A DNA stretch of 64,000 nt. Origin: Parabacteroides sp. 52 (GTDB taxonomy: Bacteria; Bacteroidota; Bacteroidia; Bacteroidales; Tannerellaceae). The stretch spans positions 37,068 to 101,067 of the forward strand of contig NZ_QVMG01000007.1 in the NCBI RefSeq assembly GCF_010500925.1, read 5' to 3'. The notes under the pieces are model-generated. The model searched no databases and was not told the DNA's origin. It worked only from the letters and a program-made list of their open reading frames with translations. The position numbers were made by a program, and so were the translations under genes. Below, in pieces: positions 61,828 to 64,000 of this stretch (its first letter is position 1; every line of letters begins with the position of its first letter).

Positions 61828-63675
61828 TCAAAAACTTTGCATATCGCATAGTTTTTTATAATATCCATCCAACGTCAAGAGGTCTTCGTGACGTCCCCGT
61901 TCAACAATTTCCCCTTCATGCATCACACATATCTCATCGGCATTACGGATGGTTGAAAGCCGGTGAGCAATCACAATCGTGGTACGGTTCTTCATCAAAT
62001 TTTCCAAAGCTTCCTGCACCAAACGTTCCGACTCTGTATCCAATGCCGATGTGGCTTCATCCAGAATCAGAATCGGAGGATTCTTTAAAATGGCGCGGGC
62101 AATGCTCACACGTTGCCGTTGTCCGCCGGATAGTTTTCCACCCCGGTCACCTATATTGGTATTATACCCTTCTTCCGTTGCCAGAATGAACTCATGCGCA
62201 TTGGCTATACGGGCTGCCTCTTCGACCTGCTCCTGGGTAGCTCCCTCCACACCGAAAGAGATATTATTGAAAAAGGTATCATTGAACAAAATGGCTTCCT
62301 GGTTGACGTTCCCCATAAGGCTCCGTAAATCATACAGGGTAGCTTCCCGTATATCTGTCTGATCAATGCGGATCGATCCTTTATCAACCTCGTAAAAACG
62401 AGGCAACAAATCGACCAGCGTACTTTTCCCCGAACCGGATTGCCCCACCAGGGCTATTGTTTTCCCTTTGGGTATTTCCAGGTTTACCCCTTTGATAACC
62501 CATTCATTCTGGTATTTAAACCATACATCTTCATAGGTAATCCTGTCTTTCAAAACTATCGGCTTCGGCTTTTCCGGATCATGAATATCAGTCTCGGCAT
62601 CCAAAATCTTATCCACCCGATCCATCGAAGCCAAACCTTTTTGTATCGCATACGTGGCTTTACTCAAATCCTTGGCGGGATTAATGATGCTATAAAAAAT
62701 CACTAAATAATAGATAAAGGTAGAAGCGTCTATCGTACTGTTGTTGGAAAGGATCAATGAACCACCATACCACAATACAATTGCAATCGTTGCCGTCCCC
62801 AGAAACTCGCTCATCGGATGCGCCATTTGCTGGCGACGATAGATACGGTTGGTCATATTGCGGAAGGTCTCATTGCTCTTCTCAAAACGTTCCTGTATCT
62901 TCAACTCTGCATTAAAGGCCTTTATTATACGCAATCCTCCCAGGGTCTCTTCTATCTGACTCATCAACAAGCCCCATTGCTGTTGACCGGCAAACGACTT
63001 ACGTTTCAACTTCTTCCCCACCAAGCCCATCAAATAACCGGCTACCGGCAAAAGAATCAATACAAACACAGTCAGTTGCCAGCTGATAAGAATCATACCC
63101 ACCATATAAATAAGAATCAGGATAGGATTCTTAAACAACATATCCAAAGAACTCATAATAGAGGTTTCAATCTCGTTGACATCCCCGGAAACACGGGCGA
63201 TAATATCCCCTTTACGCTCTTCGGAAAAGAACTTCAAAGGCAACTGCGTGATTTTCCGGTTAATCTGATTGCGTATATCCCGCACCACCCCGGTACGTAT
63301 CGGTATCATCGTAAAAAAGGCCAGATACATCGAAGAGACCTTCAAAAAAGTCATCACCACCAGGAATATGCCCAATATAATCAAGGTATTGGCACCTCCC
63401 TGCGTTTCGATCAGGTTACTGACATACCAGAAAAAGTTATTTTTCAACAATGCAGGAGCCTCCTTCCAAAACTCCCAAGATGCCGGCTGAAAAGCCCACT
63501 CCATATAATCATACGTCTTCTCCTCCAGCTTAAACAATACATTCAATATAGGAACAATCAAGGCAAAAGAGAATAAGTTCAATATCGCTGACAAGATATT
63601 AAAGAGAATATTCAGTACCAGAAATTTCTTATAAGGAGGCACAAAACGCCTGAGAATGCGTAGAAAATCTTTCAT
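61828..63675 (-). CDS. MsbA-like ABC exporter (fused permease and ATPase)
   Basis: Half-transporter of 615 residues that would act as a homodimer, probably in lipid or drug export. The membrane domain of six helices covers about 1-330 (FLVLNILFNILSAILNLFSFALIVPIL; LIILIYMVGMILISWQLTVFVLILLPVAGYLMGLVG). ATPase domain about 370-610: Walker A ALVGQSGSGKSTLVDLLPRFYE, Q-loop GNVNQEAILFNDTFFNNISFG, signature LSGGQRQRVSIARAIL, Walker B ILILDEATSALDTESE, and H-loop IAHRLST. MsbA is the nearest well-known relative, but substrate specificity cannot be read from sequence. Confidence 0.94.
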   Translation of the reverse strand: MKDFLRILRRFVPPYKKFLVLNILFNILSAILNLFSFALIVPILNVLFKLEEKTYDYMEWAFQPASWEFWKEAPALLKNNFFWYVSNLIETQGGANTLIILGIFLVVMTFLKVSSMYLAFFTMIPIRTGVVRDIRNQINRKITQLPLKFFSEERKGDIIARVSGDVNEIETSIMSSLDMLFKNPILILIYMVGMILISWQLTVFVLILLPVAGYLMGLVGKKLKRKSFAGQQQWGLLMSQIEETLGGLRIIKAFNAELKIQERFEKSNETFRNMTNRIYRRQQMAHPMSEFLGTATIAIVLWYGGSLILSNNSTIDASTFIYYLVIFYSIINPAKDLSKATYAIQKGLASMDRVDKILDAETDIHDPEKPKPIVLKDRITYEDVWFKYQNEWVIKGVNLEIPKGKTIALVGQSGSGKSTLVDLLPRFYEVDKGSIRIDQTDIREATLYDLRSLMGNVNQEAILFNDTFFNNISFGVEGATQEQVEEAARIANAHEFILATEEGYNTNIGDRGGKLSGGQRQRVSIARAILKNPPILILDEATSALDTESERLVQEALENLMKNRTTIVIAHRLSTIRNADEICVMHEGEIVERGRHEDLLTLDGYYKKLCDMQSF

Positions 63676-63722
63676 ATTTCGCTTGACTTATTATAAATGG
63701 AGGCGCAATTTAGTTATAATCC

Positions 63723-63776
63723 GGCGGATAAATACCACCTGTTCCATTTTATCGCTCTAAAATGATTGAATCCGCC
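63723..63776. promoter_or_regulatory. Nested hairpin in the ABC exporter leader
   Basis: Outer arms GGCGGAT (63723-63729) and ATCCGCC (63770-63776) enclose inner arms CATTTTA (63745-63751) and TAAAATG (63758-63764); both are perfect 7-bp pairs. It lies about 50-100 bp upstream of the ABC exporter start. Confidence 0.5.
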
Positions 63777-63872
63777 AGAAATTTTCATGATCCGGATGCA
63801 TTAAAGAAAGCCCTCATCTATTCCAAAATCCTGCATCGCAAATACGAAGAACCCCGAATCACCTCGAAAAAA

Positions 63873-63953
63873 GGTGTAACCAATGAACCCCGGAGGGGTT
63901 TCATATAAAACCGCGGGATACATCCCGAGGGTCGCAATACATCCCCTTACACC
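63873..63953. repeat. Three-way-junction palindrome set
   Basis: Outer arms GGTGTAA (63873-63879) and TTACACC (63947-63953) enclose a 6-bp hairpin (AACCCC, GGA, GGGGTT; 63886-63900) and a 5-bp hairpin (63914-63927). It resembles dispersed palindromic intergenic repeats known from many genomes; copy number cannot be judged from one window. Confidence 0.5.
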
Positions 63954-63972
63954 AACCAGCACTATCCTGGCT

Positions 63973-63994
63973 CCTCTTCTTGGATAAGAAGAGG
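63973..63994. terminator. 9-bp hairpin at the window edge
   Basis: CCTCTTCTT and AAGAAGAGG around GGAT form a perfect stem. No T-run follows on the plus strand inside the window. It could belong to a neighbouring gene beyond the edge. Confidence 0.35.
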
Positions 63995-64000
63995 GGGACC

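Larger units (their letters stand above)
63676..64000. other. Gene-free right end rich in nested hairpins
   Basis: No gene is supported here. I see a nested hairpin at 63723-63776, a three-way-junction-like palindrome set at 63873-63953 and a 9-bp perfect hairpin at 63973-63994. A 34-codon frame at 63884 inside the palindromes is not credible as a gene. Confidence 0.6.

Noticed and set aside
63884..63988. 34-codon open frame MNPGGVSYKTAGYIPR...
   Set aside because: It runs through the arms of several hairpins and has no promoter or family match; it is best explained by the palindromic repeat.

Overview
The window is a stretch of chromosome from a gut-type member of the Bacteroidales, most like Parabacteroides or a close relative. 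The evidence is three SusC-type TonB receptors and two SusD lipoproteins with ECF sigma/FecR regulators, promoters of the Bacteroidetes form (-7 TAnnTTTG, best cases with TTTG 19-20 bp upstream), host-glycan hydrolases (GH109, GH20, GH95), a B12-dependent ribonucleotide reductase and typical Bacteroidales synteny (phoH-purC-ubiE-aroE, tig-clpP-clpX-recQ, rpsF-rpsR-rplI). The genus is an inference. I see no tRNA, rRNA, CRISPR array, insertion sequence or phage genes.

Layout. 1-5568 (minus strand): one compact seven-gene run, phoH-purC-ubiE-aroE-thiM-thiE-thiD, with thiD cut by the window edge. 5730-6990 (plus): queC and queF for 7-deazaguanine synthesis. 6994-14115 (minus): PUL 1 (FecR, SusC with STN domain, SusD, sigma), with the sigma gene unusually placed last. 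14296-17819: DUF456 membrane protein, NUDIX hydrolase, peroxiredoxin, M64 metallopeptidase. 18107-20692 (minus): MarC, a monomeric [FeFe]-hydrogenase, FolB. 20780-26463: bactofilin, a GH77 amylomaltase and class II RNR. 26744-31841 (minus): dnaA, an MCE-domain protein, an N-acetylmuramoyl-alanine amidase and the S6-S18-L9 operon. 32012-45656 (minus): PUL 2, which reads 5' to 3' as GH20 exo-hexosaminidase, GH109, an STN-bearing SusC without SusD, sigma, FecR, STN-less SusC and SusD. 45750-63675 (minus): mutL, a small membrane protein, an OstA/LptA-like protein, three SurA-type proteins, recQ, clpX, clpP, tig, a GH95 alpha-fucosidase and an MsbA-like ABC transporter.

How the genes fit together. 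PUL 2 with GH109 and GH20 suggests use of host GalNAc/GlcNAc-containing glycans, and the GH95 enzyme fits the same diet. The two SusC proteins of PUL 2 are full-length paralogues; only one has the signalling STN domain and only the other has a SusD, which suggests a sensor/transporter split. The SurA-type proteins and the OstA-like protein form an outer-membrane assembly block.

The most unusual feature is a family of three intergenic elements (6396-6501, 16337-16444, 38192-38298). Each has four 10-bp palindromic cores spaced exactly 22 bp apart, an outer inverted repeat and a C-run tail at the next phase position. Core sequences differ between copies while spacing and self-complementarity are kept. 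I do not recognise this element. Other regulatory candidates are a small RNA at about 18007-18080, antisense-type terminators between fecR and susC in both PULs, a 13-bp hairpin touching the sigma start codon in PUL 1, and paired GGGANNTCCC sites around the clpP promoter.
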